A stretch of DNA of 64,000 bases from Lonicera japonica (GCA_021464415.1 CM038470.1:34032099-34096098), one strand, 5' to 3'; counted from the first letter of the stretch, positions 23,044-35,986 are shown. A program made the numbers and translations. The notes: generated by a model from the letters alone, not told the origin.

Positions 23044-23365
23044 GGCCTCGTTTGGTTCACGGATTTTAGTACTCGGGAAAGGAAAGTCGTTCCTTTCCTT
23101 TGTTTGGTAAGTACAAATTCCGGAAACACTTTCCCGAGAGAGGGGAAAGTAGGGGGTAAAACCATTCCTCCCAAAACACATGGGATTGATTTTCCCATGT
23201 GATTTCCAAGCATTTATTACACAAATTTCAGACAATAATACTCTTACCTAAATACTTTCCATGGTTTACCAAACACAAGAAATGAAATTTGATAGGAAAT
23301 TTACTTTCCCACCTCCATGGGAAAGATAGGGGAATTAATTTCCTTTCCGTGAACCAAACGAGGCC
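23044..23365. mobile_element. Harbinger/Tourist-type MITE, 322 bp
   Basis: Terminal inverted repeats GGCCTCGTTTGGTTCACGGA are perfect over 20 bases. TAA is duplicated at 23041-23043 and 23366-23368. The sister LTR has a single TAA at 47543-47545 and no insert, which gives an exact empty site. No transposase. Confidence 0.92.
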
Positions 23366-24953
23366 TAAGTGTTTCGTATAAGAAAATAGGTTGGAAAACC
23401 ATGCATGCATGCCATGCAATATAATGAAAATAGTTTTGTTGGTAAGATGCGTATATATAACTTTCTGTAAGATACTTACTTGCACTTGGCTGCAAGTATA
23501 CACACACATATATATACATACTTTTGAAGTAGTCAATACCATAGAAATATTTAGTGCCATGCATATATATAATGTCCCCTGCCCTAAAGTATCAGGAAGG
23601 CAATATATATATATATATATATCTCATCCTATTATATATGCCACAACACCGCGACCAAATTTATCACATCAATCATATATATACGTCAAGTTTAGGATTT
23701 CCATAACGTATGCACACGGATTGCGATCAAACTCAGTTTCTTCTGCCCCCAAGGCAGGGACCACCTACTGGGTCCACCTAAATGGAAAACGCCCACAAGG
23801 CAATAATATAAACTCACGTAGCCACCAAGGCTATACGCAACAGGTAATAACCATCTACCTGGTACGAACGGTGTGGCCATTCGATAATAAATCCAAATAA
23901 TCTCCAAAGGATAGTAAACTCATCAAATCAAGGAAATCATAAGAACATATAATTCAACACATGTGTATATGTATTTACATATATTCCATATGTATTTGTA
24001 TAACTCGTACATATACATTCCAAAATAGATATAGGTAGAAGTTGCTATCCAGCGGTGGTATTGTTGTTACAGTTGAATCAGGCTAGCCAAGTTTGTTAAC
24101 TAACATTTAAACAAGAAATTCAAGTATTTAGGGCTTTAGAGCTTTCCTCAAATTTGGCACCAAGCCAAGGTTAATATCGTATTTGTACAACATATAGATT
24201 TTATACAAACCTCCCCTTATGGGCTTTATACATTACTTACTCAAAATAGGTTTGCGACATCACCCAACATAGTTACGGACTGGCCTAGCAAGTAACAAAC
24301 TTTGTAAATTATGAACTGGTAATTCGAGCACAATAACAATACCACAAATAGGATTAATACAGGCCGACACATACTTTTAAAACCATGTATAGCAGTGTAT
24401 GTATGCGTATTAGAGTACACTGTACACTATCGTATCCGTACATAAGGGTTTTGTACAAATCTTACCAAAAACAATATAGAAATTGGGGCTTATCATAAAA
24501 TCCATAATTTATAATCATATCAAGTATAAATTAAACCAAATATCAAGAAGAATTGATCCCAAAATCCTATGAACATGCATTTATAGAAAAAGCCCTAAGT
24601 TTTGTTTAATTTGGTGTAAATATCTCATAATAACTTGAAAACAAGCTTTAATACTAGCGTTCCCACCTATTAAGGGTTAATCCCTCAAAGAATTGCGGCT
24701 GACTCGAGCCGGAAAGGCGTAGACACAAAAACCCCTAATTTTGCTTCAAAGATCTAGCTATGGTGGAATGGATATGGAGAAGAAGATGAAGATGGTAATG
24801 ATGGCGTGGTTGTGATGCAGAATGAAGTGCCTTGGACGTTCATGAGATTTCCCCCAAAATCGCCCCTAAATCTCTCTCTAAGAGCTTTCCAATGGATATG
24901 TTAAAATGAGGAGGAAAGGGGAGGAAAGAAATATAAAAATCTAGCCCAGGAGC

Positions 24954-24991
24954 ATGTAGTCAACTACATCAAAATCCATGTAGTCGACTAC
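24954..24991 (-). promoter_or_regulatory. Paired palindromes in B left LTR
   Basis: ATGTAGTCAACTACAT (24954-24969) and GTAGTCGACTAC (24980-24991), just upstream (minus orientation) of a TTTATATTTC TATA-like box near 24930. The first has lost its central CpG (TCGA to TCAA). Confidence 0.7.
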
Positions 24992-25398
24992 CACTATTCA
25001 CAGCACAAAATTTTGTTGTTTGGTCACAGGCTCAACTTCACAGCCAATTTCGGCCATTGTAGAGGGGGCTGAGATGAAAATGTGGCCTCAAAACGGGGAG
25101 TCGTTTAGACCCTTGATGAAGAAGTTATGGCCTCTCAAAGTTGGTCTCAAAGTTGGTCAAAATTAACTTTTCTGAAAAAGTTCAAAACACGCGATTTACT
25201 TCCCGCCATTTTCTATTTGGGTCACCCGAATAACGAAACGATTGATCCTACAAACTTAATATATCTAATATGACATGCTAGAGTTGTTGGGTCAAATACA
25301 AGAGCCGTGGAACTCAATGTTGACAATCTAATGGCGATAAGGCCTTAACCGGGCTTAATAGAAGGACCAAATTGCAAATGAAAATACGGGGCGTTACA

Positions 25399-25669
25399 AT
25401 CTCCCCTCCTTAAGAAAATTTCATCCTCGAAATTCTATATGATGGTTATAAGATCAAAGTATGCACGAGTTCCGAACTCTTACTGTGTCTCCCATCCTTA
25501 AAAGGGAATCTACGTTTGCAAAAATATACACTGTAACTAAGAACATTCAAATGATCTATGGTACATAAAGTCATTTGTCTAAATTCAAACTAAACAAAGG
25601 AATAGGGGAAGTAAATCTAAACGCAGTTCCTCGTCACTAGGATATGAAAAAGTATCAGTAACAGAGTTA
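25399..25669 (-). other. B internal region, 3' end with polypurine tract
   Basis: Polypurine tract TAAGGAGGGGAGAT (minus) adjoins the LTR at 25399-25412. Non-coding; interrupted by element C. Confidence 0.7.
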
Positions 25670-27009
25670 CGAATTATGAGGCTTCAAATTCCATTATGAG
25701 ATTTCCATCTCCGGAACCCGATTAATCATGGGTGCCGTACGCGACGGTGGGTTTAAAATAGAAAAATCACAACTTTTAAAAACTTTTTCTTAAATAAAAT
25801 ATGGTCCGAGTAAACATTTCCTTTTATGAAATTTCGGCATATGGAGTTCATTTACACAATAAACCAACCTGTCAGGTTTAAAACCATTTACATACAAATG
25901 TAATCCAAATTAATGCACATCTATAATCCACTCCACATGTGAAATCATTTCTACAAGTCTGGAATTCCACCTTCCTTACTAGAATAGTTTCAAAACCCAT
26001 ACATAATTTAAATAGTTTGAGATAACAAAAGATTATACATTACTTAGTCTTTAATCTTAAGGACTACAAAAGTATGTGAACATCAGAGGCTTCTAGACCA
26101 TACGCCACGCTCCAACCCCGAAGCTTGCCCTGCAAAACTGTCAGAAAACGATATGAGCCAAAATTGAGCTCAGTGGGAACTATATAGGTTTTGTATAGAA
26201 AATAACTACTTTACTTTACTACAAAGGTCTATAAACCAATGCAACGCAACACAATCCACACCCAAGTGCATGCCGAACCCCACTAGGATTCCCATCCTAT
26301 TCACCGGAAGCTATCTATCCGATTAAATGGTCCCGTCCCTAGACGTCCCATGGAATACTCTCAACTAATTCCCGTATCACCAGAGAACCATTGGTATAAA
26401 ACCATCTCATCACAAACACTAGCTTCTTATGGTTTGTCATGCTACTACAGATTCGCTTCTTGTAGTCAACTGGCCCATGTAATGCTTGTTATACAATAAT
26501 CTCAACATAATCACATGAATAAGGATAATAACAAGTAGAGATATGATACAATCAACTATACAACTAACAAGCATATAAAGATCAAAATGTCATGTCTCTT
26601 GTATAAAGCCTCAGCTTACACTTCGCGGTCACTAGGCTTAGAACACTAGTTCCTGAAGGACCCCAAGCTCTAAATTACTCATGTCTCCTCCAAGTGAGAG
26701 AACTGCTCAGGGACTTGGTCTTATCTCGTAATTCATTTGGAGTTGAACCCGCGCATGACATTTTTACGGGGACTATGCTCCAAATAGTTAACAGGAAGAC
26801 ACCCGTACAAGCACGTTCCTCCAAGGACGGAACTACCTTAGGATGTTTCACCTAAGTGTAGGGCTACTACTTCTCGGAACATAGTTCCGTTGATAGAGCA
26901 ACACAATCTAATCCACAAGCTAGGGAAGCTATATAATGCAGGACTACGAAACTCATTCGCGGGAAGGCAATATACATTAATATTATAACATAACAGGCGG
27001 CTACCACTA

Positions 27010-27290
27010 CACTGTATTGGGTAGCCCTTTCCCTTGTTCGCTTTGGGTGGCTCCACTCCAGTGTACTGGGTAGCACTTTCCCTTGTTTGTTTTGGGTGGC
27101 TCCACTCCAGCTATCACTCTTGGTATTTATATCTCGGCACTTGCGGCCTGGTATTTATATCCCGGTACCCCCGGCATTAATATGGTGCACCTGTATACGT
27201 ATACCATGGTAGTTTTATCCCGGTACCTCCGGCCTTGCATTAATAGTCCGCTGCCCCCGGCCTGGCATTTATAGCTCGGTGCCCCTGGCC
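27010..27290. repeat. Two tandem arrays inside C left LTR
   Basis: First a 55-57 base unit with GGGTGGCTCCACTCCAG, in two to three copies (27010-27115). Then a roughly 30-base unit with ATTTATATCCCGGTACC and CCCCGGCC in five to six diverged copies (27122-27290). The same arrays occur in the right LTR (about 31775-32060) with different small changes. Confidence 0.7.
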
Positions 27291-28344
27291 TTATTATCAT
27301 GCAAACAACAAATATATCAACAAACCTCACAAATAGAATCACAAGCAATCAAATTATATAGGGCTCCAACCCTAAATCAATTGTGGTTTCAACCCATAAC
27401 TAGTATTAGTGTTTAAACATAGCAACTACAACCCAATCATATGGCAGGGCTACAACCCTTCATGGTGAGGCCACAAGCTTACAATCAATGCCCACATAGA
27501 TAAATGGGCCAAAACATCAATCAAGAACTTGTATGTACGTACAATATAGATGTCCCGACATCATTGTCAATATCATTATAACACGTATGCTCGCATCAAC
27601 ATCAATATATCTATTCATCATTAATATATATACATATCACAAGCCCACATAATCCATCACACGTGTAGAAATCAACCTAAGGAGGTAGACATGTCATTCA
27701 TATGGCACGAACAATAAACTTCATTTATTTAGCCTCGTCGTAATATCAATAATCAAATCTTATGGCCAATAAACTTCATTTACATATGTATCTCAAAGGT
27801 TAGTGAAGACTAGTATACGTCTCATGGGGGTTTTGTGTCCACACTTATGATTATGACTAAATATATGGATTGCTTTCTCTAATCATGTTTATTAGGCATT
27901 ATCTAGCAATTATCCACCATTCATCTAAGGTCCAACAACCCAAAATCAATCGCAAGTATCAAACCCCCCAATTTTTATATAAAACTAAATGCAACGCATA
28001 ATAGTTAAGAAAACAGGTTAAATATTATTGTTCCCACCCCATATGATGCTTTGAACCAAGCTTGAAACTCCATGGAGGAGAAATGGTGGCCAAACCCCAT
28101 GCCTAAGCTTTCCCTCCTTGAGCTTCCATGGAAGATTGAAGAAGAAGATGATGAATAGTGTTTGTGTGGGTGTAATCTTTGGATCATTATGACAAATTCA
28201 CCAAGATATCTCATAAATCTCATCTTTGTCTCTCTAGAACTCTATTAATATGTGGGGGGGAAGTATGGTTCGAATTGAGGAGGAAATAATGGTTTGGGTG
28301 TATAAAAATTTAGTCAAAACTCTAGAAAATTCGTCTCCAGGGCT

Positions 28345-28384
28345 CCAAGATCGATCTTGGACCTCCCAAGATCGATCTTGGGAG
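28345..28384 (-). promoter_or_regulatory. Paired AAGATCGATCTT palindromes in C left LTR
   Basis: Perfect palindromes at 28345-28360 (16 bp) and 28363-28384 (22 bp) sit upstream (minus orientation) of a TTTTTATACACC TATA-like box near 28300. The right LTR copies at about 33107-33145 have decayed by C/T-type changes. Confidence 0.75.
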
Positions 28385-29479
28385 CTCTCAGCCAAAGCTT
28401 ATTTCACATCACTGACCACTGTTGGTATTTTGGTCATAACTCTTTGCTCGGAACTTGGATTGGGGTGATCTTTATGTCCACGGAAAGATAATTCAAAGAT
28501 ATACAACTTCTTAAGAGGAAGTCTCCCCAAATTTGGTATAGAAAATTACCAAAAATCCTCTGAATACAGCGTTCTGCCGAAGCACTATCGATTGACCAGA
28601 TTATACTAATCGGCCTACTTCGGACGCAGTTTTGACCAATGAAAAGTATGAATTGGCTTTCGGTCAAAACACAAAAGTTGTAGAATGGTATAAAACATAA
28701 ACATAAGACCAAATGGAAACTAAATTAGGTAAGACATGGAAAAGTTACGTAGCTCCAAAGTTGGCTAAAAACCATAAATCGCGTAAGGCCGAAACTCACC
28801 ATTTGCAACCCAAAATCGATTCGGAGCACCCGAATCACTAAACATTCACTCACACGAGTGTAAGTAGACTAATACAACTGGTGCAAGGTGCCAGAGCACT
28901 ATGAAACTCCATAAACTGCAATTTCACCAACCGAGGTGAAATAAGCGACCAAATGAAGGCAACCACGGTGAAATAAATGAACGGGGTATTACAATCTCCC
29001 CTCCTTAAACAATTTCGTCCTCAAAATTCTAGTAGGAGGAGTACAAGACAAGGGAACATACGGATTCTCGAATTCTCATTAGGTCTCCCCTCCTTAAAGG
29101 AGGAACCACAGCCTTCAATGAAACAAACTCACTCCAAGCATCAAAATAAAAAGAACAATCCCCACGTGTGATAAGAAAATAGAACAACGAGGCTAGAACC
29201 CTCTAGTATCCACTCGAAGGAAGTAATCCTCAATGATATAAAACCGATTCATGATCTAGAACTAATAACACTTGTAAGGTTTAAAACCAAATTCATACAA
29301 TATATCCACAACCATTCACATTTTAGAATCCATAAGTTACAATCGCGTCAAAAGAGATAGCTCTCGCAACCCAGTTTCCTACAAATCCATATATAACAAT
29401 ACTCGGGAAAACAAATGCAATTAAACTAAATCAACTACCCCAAAACCAAACATTACAAAGTGCGGGATTCACCCATTGG

Positions 29480-29670
29480 AATCAAATAAACGTACATGGT
29501 GGATACAAGGAATGAGACTGGCCACTAACAGTAGTAAGCCACATTTCACTTTCCTCTGGCGACAAAATACCGTTGATTTATAAGTTAGTCATCCATTGAT
29601 CAGGCGGCTGACTAAAATATAACTCGACAGTCACCCATTGCTAACTTGATAGCAAAACTCATCCTGAGTA
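29480..29670 (-). promoter_or_regulatory. Conserved internal block, copy in C
   Basis: On the minus strand it reads GTACTCAGGATGAGTT..., GTGACTGTCGAGTTATA..., GATGACTAACTTATAAATC, then GTCTCATTCCTTGT. The same order of words is found in A (+, 52536-52735) and B (-, 46600-46830). No frame is preserved among the three, so the conservation looks nucleic-acid-level. Role unknown; a packaging or dimerisation signal is one possibility. Confidence 0.6.
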
Positions 29671-30429
29671 CAAAACAAAATTTTCAAGAAAAATATTGGA
29701 TTCACAAGGAAACAACACAATTATAATATGGTTCATCAACAAAACAAGCTATAATATGGTAAACATATATATGTAATGAGGAAAGAATGAAACACATCTC
29801 CACAAGGCAACCGCTCACTAGAGACATATTTATGCGATTTCTCATAAATATCTAGACCAAGGGTCCCACTGCGCTTCCAATGCGCTATTCTGATCATATA
29901 ACTCTTCTCTTATTTAAGAAAATGACTACGATAATGACTACATGTGGAGGAACCTCCTCGGTTCCCAGGCCTGGCTCTCGTTAATGGCACTTGACTAACG
30001 GCTCCCCGTTGTTTATAATCCGATAAATCTCATTCGCTCAGTGAGGATGGCGTCTCTCCCTCTACTCGGATGTCCCACTAATGGAATAGATATGGACTGG
30101 GAGACTCACGCTCCACATTAGTGGCATAAGGATCGAAGGAAATGATTTCAAACTTACCAGTCTAAACAGCTCTATCCCCTTATCCACTATTCCCAAAGTG
30201 GAGTCGGTACTAACACTAAGATGCTCACGATAAATATAAATGCAACACTTATGTCTCTAAGGTAGAACATCCCTAGAGAATTGGACGCTCAACGAACAAG
30301 AAACCAGGATTAGTACGCAATCGAGCGATCCCTAATGAGGAATAACACTAGACTCAATTGGGATCTACTCAAAACACTTAATCAAATGAGTAATTAGCCA
30401 TGAACCCCGTGAAGAAAATCGGACCTATC

Positions 30430-30440
30430 CTCTGATACCA
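30430..30440 (-). promoter_or_regulatory. Primer binding site of C
   Basis: TGGTATCAGAG on the minus strand, 4 bases from the LTR end; complementary to the 3' end of initiator tRNA-Met. Confidence 0.8.
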
Positions 30441-30443
30441 ACT

Positions 30444-33400
30444 TGTGTCGCTCCGAATCCCGTTATGAGATTTCCATCTCCGGGACTCGGTTAATCACAG
30501 GTGCCGTGCGCAACGGAGGGTTAAAAATAGAAAAATCACAACTTTTAAAAACTTTTTCTTAAATAAAATATGATCCGAGTAAAAATTCCCTTTTTATGAA
30601 ATTTCGGCATGTGGAGTTCATTTATAAAATAAACCAACCTGTCAGGTTTAAAACCATTTACATACAAATGTAATCCAAATTAATGCACATATATAATCCA
30701 CTCCACATGTGTGAAATCATTTCTACAAGTCTGGAATTACACCTTCCTTACTAGAATAGTTTCGAAACCCATACATAATTACAAATAGTTTGAGATAACA
30801 AAACATTATACACTACTTAGTCCTTACTCTTAAGGACTACGAAAGTATGTGAACATCATATGCTTCTAGGCCATACGCCATGCTCCAACCCCGAAGCTTG
30901 CCCTGCAAAACTACTAGAAAACGGGATGAGCCAAAACCGGGCTCAGTGGGAACTATATAGGTTTTGTATAGAAAATAACTACTTTACTTACTACAAAGGT
31001 TTATAAAACAATGCAACGCAATGCAATCCACACTTAAGTGCATGCCGAACCCTACTAGAATTCCCATCCTATTCACTAGAAGCTATCTATCCAACTAACT
31101 AGTCCCGTCCCTAAACGTCCCATGGAATACTCTCAACTAATTCCCGTATCACCAGAGAACCATTGGTATAAAACCATCTCATCACAAACACTAGCTTCCA
31201 TTGGTTTGTCATGCTACGACGGATTCACTTCCCGTACTCAATTGGCCCATGTAATGCTTGCCATACAATAATCTCAACATAATCACATGAGAGGATAATA
31301 ACCACAAGAGATATGATAAAATCAACTATACAAGTAACAAGCATATAAAGATCAAAATGTCATATCTCTTGTATAAAGCCTTAGCTTACACCCCGTGGTC
31401 ACTAGGCTTAGAGCATCGGTTCTTGAAGGACCCCAAGCTCTAAACTAATCATGTCTCCTCCAAGTGAGAGAACTTCTCAGGGACTTGGTCTTATCTCGTA
31501 ATTCATTATGAGTTGAACCCGTGCATGACATTTTTTCGGGGACTACGCTCCAACTAGTTAACAGGAAGACACCCGTACAGCACGTTTCTCCAAGGACGGA
31601 ACTACTTTAGGATGTTTCACATAAGTGTAGGGCTACTAATTCCCGAAACATAATTCTATTGATAGAGCCACACGATCTAATCCACAAGCCAGGGAAGCTA
31701 TATAATGCAGGACTACAAAACTCATCCGCGGGAAGGCAATATACATCAATATGATAATATAACAGGCGGCTACCACCGCACTATACTGGGTAGCCCTTTC
31801 AATTCTTCGCTTTGGGTGGCTCCACTCCAGTATACTGGGTAGCCCTTTCCCTTATTTGTTTTGGGTGGCTCTACTCCAGCTATAACTCTTGGTATTTATA
31901 TCCCGGCACCTCCAGCCTGATATTTATATCTCGGTACCCCCGGCCTTAATATGGTGCACATGTATACGTATACAATGGTATTTTTATCTCGGTACCCCTG
32001 GCCTGGCATTTATAGTTCGGTGCCCCCGGCCTAGCAATTATAGCCCGGCGCCCCTAGCCTTATTATCATGCAAAGAGCAAATATATCAAAAAACCTCACA
32101 AATAGAATCACAACCAATCAAATTATATAGGGCTCCAACCCTAAATCAATTGTGGTTTTAATCCACAACTAGTATTAGTGTTTAAACATAGCAACTACAA
32201 CCCAATCATATGGCAGGGCTATGACCCTCCATGGTGAGGCCACAATCTTACAATTAATGCCCACAGATAAATGGGCCAAAACATCAATCAAGAACATGTT
32301 TGTACAACATAGATGTCCCAACATCATTGTCACTATCATTATAGCACGTGTAATCGCATCAACATCAATATATCCATTCATCATTGATATATAGACATAT
32401 CAAAAGCCCACATAATCCATCACACGTGTAGAAATAAACCTAAGGAGGTAGACATGTCATTCATATAGCATGAACAATGAAGTTCATTTCTTTAGCCCTA
32501 TCGTAATATCAATAATCAAATCTTTTGGCCAATAAACTTCATTTACATATGTATCTCAAAGGTTAGCAAAGACTAGTATACGTCTCATGGGGGTTTTGTG
32601 TCCACACTTATGATTATGACTAAATATATGGATTGCTTTCTCTAATCATGTTTATTAAGCATTATCTAGCAATTATCCACCATTCATCTAAGGTCCAACA
32701 ACCCAAAATCAAGCGCAAGTAGCAAACCCCCCAATTTTTATCTAAAACTAAATGCAACGCATAATAGTTAAGAAAACAGGTTAAATATTATTGTTCCCAC
32801 CTCATATGATGCTTTGAACCAAGCTTGAAGCTCCATAGAGGAGAATTGGTGGCTAAACTCCATGCCCAAGCTTTCCCTCCTTTAGCTTCCATGGAAGATT
32901 AAAGAAGAAGATGATTAATAGTGCTTGTGTGGGTGTAATCCTTGGATCATTATGACAAATTCACCAAGACATCTCACAAATCTCATCTTTGTCTCTCTAG
33001 AACTCTCTTAATATGTGTGGGGGAAGTATGGTTTGAAATGAGGAAGAAATAATGGTTTGGGTGTATAAAAATTGAGTCAAAACTCTTTGTAATTCGTCTC
33101 CAGGGCTCCAAGATTGATCTTAGACCTCCTAAGATCGATTTTGGGAGCTCTCAGCCAAAGCTTATTTCACAGCACTGACCACTGTTGGTATTTTGGTCAT
33201 AATTCATTGCTCGGAACTTGGATTGGGGTGATCTTTATCTCCACGAAAAGATAATTCAAAGATCTACAACTTCCTTAGAGGACGTCTCGCCAAATTTGGT
33301 ATAGAAAATTTCCAGAAATCCTCCGAATATAGCGTTCTGCCGAAGCACTACCGAATGACCATATTATACTAACCGGCTTACTTCGAACGCTGTTTTGACC

Positions 33401-33756
33401 AATGAGGAGTACGAATTGGCTTTCGGTCAGAACACAAAAGTTGTAGAATGGTATGAAACCTAAACATAGGAATAAACGACAACTAAATCGGGTAAGAGAT
33501 AGAAAAGTTATGTAGCTCCAAAGTTGGCTAAAAACCATAAATCGCGTAAGGCCAAAACTCACCATTTGCAACCCAAAATTGATTCGGACCACCCGAATCA
33601 CTAAACATTCACTCACACGAGTGTATGTAGACTAATACGATTGGTTCAAGGTTCTAGAACACTACAAAACTCCATATACTGTGATTTCACCAACCGAGGT
33701 GAAATAAGCGACCGAATGAAGGCAGCCACGGTGGAATAAATGAACAGGGTATTACA
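30444..33756 (-). repeat. C right LTR (5' LTR)
   Basis: 3313 bases, minus-strand TGTAATACCC...CGACACA. Carries the same internal tandem arrays and decayed palindromes as the left LTR. Confidence 0.87.
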
Positions 33757-33761
33757 TGAAT

Positions 33762-35198
33762 GCACAAAATCTGGTTAACCCCTTGATGACACCAAATGCC
33801 AAAGACGAAAAAGTTCATGGCATCGCACTTCACCCAACGCAATACTTACTCTTCGAGATTATAGAACGAATCAGTAGGTAGCTCTACTCAAAACTAATCT
33901 CTCTTAAAAAATTGGTTGTAACACGCCAGCCATACTAAATGACCAAGGAGTAGTTAGCTCTACTTGGGCTATAGAGCCATCGATATCATTTGTCAACACT
34001 TAATATGAAAGTAGAACTCTGTACAGCTAACTCGCAGCTAGGATCATACCCAAATATACTCTAGAGCAATAAGTTACCAAAGATTCCAACGACGAAACAT
34101 GTGAAGAAATGAAGGAGTTAGAATAATTGCATCTCGTGTTGACGCTAAAGTTATCATGCATTCCACCCGAAGCACAAGATGATTACACTAATGAACGCAT
34201 GTTCTCCAATGGGGCCCATCTGAATCATTCAAGTAGCTTTTGGAACGGGGTCAAAATTAAAAATTATCAATTCATCTCAAATGCTTAAAGCAAAGTCTAA
34301 GGAATGACTATTTAAACTCATAAACAAGGGAAGAGAACTCATCCGAGATTAAACAGAAATATCAGGATTCCCCAAGGGTCACCAATATATAGTCACTACC
34401 ACGTACCCATTGCATAAGCGTACTTGAATCACATTTGACCTACTCCTATTGTGAAAGTCAAAATGCATTAGCACTCACTAGCTATCAAGGTAAAGAATGA
34501 GGTTTGTACCCTTATAAGCCCCATGAGAACTCTATCTTAATTTAGGTAGCACTACCTGAGGAAAAATCTACATGTCCCATTTCTGTACGGTTATATACTC
34601 AGTTAAGCAAGGAAAAGGAAAAAGGAAACCTTAGGTTTTTATCTCGTTTCGCAATTTATCGTTCTCTAATAAAACCTCGGGAGTTTTAGCAGAAACCCAC
34701 CATGCATAAGGCAAAGGTGGTCGATTGGTGTACACTAGACACTAGACATGTTTTCTGGCGATCTCACACTCCCCCAAGGTGTCAGTTCGAGGTACATTCT
34801 ACATCCTCCAGGGGTTTAATTCCAGCCTTTTACAATAAGTCAGGACCATCTCCCGAATTAGAACAAATCTCATTATACATATACGTATCAAACGAAAGGC
34901 AAGTTGTAATGGAGATGACGTCTACCCCTCGCAGACAAATTTAACTCTCTTCCTAATAAGATTAATCATAGATCGGTGTGGATAAGGCTCAAATTTGCAG
35001 TACTGCTTTGGGCTCCACTCTAAAATCCAGGATGTGGAGGGTCTCGAACTTGGAGTACTAACTTAATCGTCACCTCATTACTCAAGGTGAAGTAGGAAAG
35101 TTTTCACCAAAAATCTTAACACTTGTCTTTGGGCTTAAGATATGAAAACCTTCGGGTTTAACGGTGCTCAGACACGCTTTGTCTAAACATTCCTAATG
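33762..35198 (-). other. B internal region, middle part, non-coding
   Basis: Between nested C and copia-1. The phrase TAG(G/T)TAGCTCTACT occurs twice (near 33877 and 33951). No domain-bearing frame; short chance frames only. Confidence 0.6.
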
Positions 35199-35808
35199 GG
35201 AATTGTTAACCTTATAGTCACTAATCTTGTTTTGATAATTACAATAACATTAATCATATGTAATTTAATTAAGTTGATGTTTAAAGTTATAGCCACATTA
35301 AATTGATCACACGTGGACAAAATCGAAAAGCCAGAATAGAGATCATTCACCTACAAAGTTGTACGCTATCAATATCTCACACATCACAAAGCTTCTATGA
35401 TCAATGCTCTCTCAATGTCACTTCTATGATGAATGATAAGCCAATGAAGAAAGGAAATGAAGAACAATCAAAGCCCTCGAAGACTCATTAGTTTCTATTT
35501 GAGTGAGTGCTTTAGTTACCTTTGTAAAGGTTCATGTTTGACTCTTAATATAGCTCATATACTTTGTTTGTACATAACTAGATTGATCAAAACTAAGTTT
35601 CCTCAAGATCTCTTCAAAACACACATTCTAGTAAAAACCGGTTTTAAAATTAATTCATATTTAATTTTAAATGATCTTATTTGAAGCTCTAACAAAAATA
35701 GGTGTCTTAGGAACCTATATTTTACATTCCCCAAGCATTAAAAGTGGTTTTAGAGCTTATTTGCAAAAGTACAAAAATTAGGCTTTTGGACTGATGGACA
35801 GAGCTCAT

Positions 35809-35883
35809 CAGTCGACTAGGCAGAGAGGCTCAGTCGACTGAGGCTCACTCAGTCAACTAAGGAGCCTTGCTCAGTCGACTGAT
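35809..35883 (+). promoter_or_regulatory. Palindrome cluster in copia-1 5' LTR
   Basis: CAGTCGACTA (from 35809), CTCAGTCGACTGAG (35829-35842, perfect), CAGTCAACTA (from 35850) and TCAGTCGACTGA (35871-35882). Located about 100-170 bases upstream of the TATA box. The 3' LTR has three units. Confidence 0.75.
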
Positions 35884-35978
35884 GGCCCAGAAACTAGCCG
35901 TTGGAGTTCTAATTTTTTACCATTTTTGGCACCAAACTTTTACCAACTCCCTCCAAGCGGCCATATGTTGTCTTAGAC

Positions 35979-35986
35979 TATATATA
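35979..35986 (+). promoter_or_regulatory. TATA box of copia-1 LTR
   Basis: TATATATA in U3 about 640 bases before the LTR end, downstream of the palindromes; likely start of genomic RNA about 30 bases later. Confidence 0.6.

Larger units (their letters stand above)
22530..25398 (-). repeat. B left LTR (3' LTR), carrying a MITE
   Basis: 2869 bases; about 2544 without the 322-bp MITE and its duplicated TAA. Colinear with 47111-49596 apart from reciprocal small deletions (near 22575-22660, where the right copy lacks sequence, and near 25055, where the left copy does). Confidence 0.85.
25675..28993 (-). repeat. C left LTR (3' LTR)
   Basis: Minus-strand start TGTAATACCCC at 28993; the end is TATG-like, where the sister has CACA, probably a point change. 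Colinear with the right LTR over its whole length. Confidence 0.87.
28994..30443 (-). other. C internal region, non-coding
   Basis: About 1.45 kb between the LTRs. No frame carries a gag or pol motif. It contains a block (29480-29670) similar to blocks in B and A, at about 0.8-0.95 kb from the primer site. Confidence 0.75.
25675..33756 (-). mobile_element. Element C: complete non-coding LTR element (LARD), 8.1 kb
   Basis: LTRs at 25675-28993 (3319 bp) and 30444-33756 (3313 bp). CGAAT (25670-25674) and TGAAT (33757-33761) are a target duplication with one C/T difference. The primer site TGGTATCAGAG (30430-30440, minus) and polypurine tract (28994-29007) are both in place. The internal region is only about 1.45 kb and holds no protein domain. 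Everything needed in cis for retrotransposition is present and nothing is encoded, so it must have moved with proteins made elsewhere. Confidence 0.87.

Noticed and set aside
23391..23900. 169-codon plus-strand ORF in B left LTR with a 144-codon counterpart at 47646-48080
   Set aside because: Both lie antisense in LTRs, are rich in TA-run-derived Tyr/Ile/His, and have different starts. They are open by composition, not by selection.
24901..25000. CRISPR-like repeat-spacer pattern from repeated palindromes
   Set aside because: Only two units per site, within LTRs of a plant genome, and repeated in each LTR. Not a CRISPR array.
26838..27348. Cluster of short ORFs on both strands
   Set aside because: They fall in the tandem arrays of C's LTR.
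28434..28712. Minus-strand ORF in C left LTR with a counterpart at 33275-33616, sharing FIPFYNFCVLTESQF, and a similar string in D near 61370
   Set aside because: The shared peptide comes from the conserved DNA block TCTACAACTTTTGTG. ORF ends, starts and the rest of the frames differ between copies and it lies in U3 of LTRs. DNA-level conservation explains it better than a protein.
35457..35684. 75-codon ORF repeated identically at 44156-44383
   Set aside because: It is the same LTR sequence present twice. Identity reflects recent insertion, not coding.
35809..35883. Palindromes as simple restriction-site (SalI GTCGAC) cloning artefacts
   Set aside because: They occur in many places with different arms, inside natural LTR sequence on both sides, and also with ATCGAT centres.
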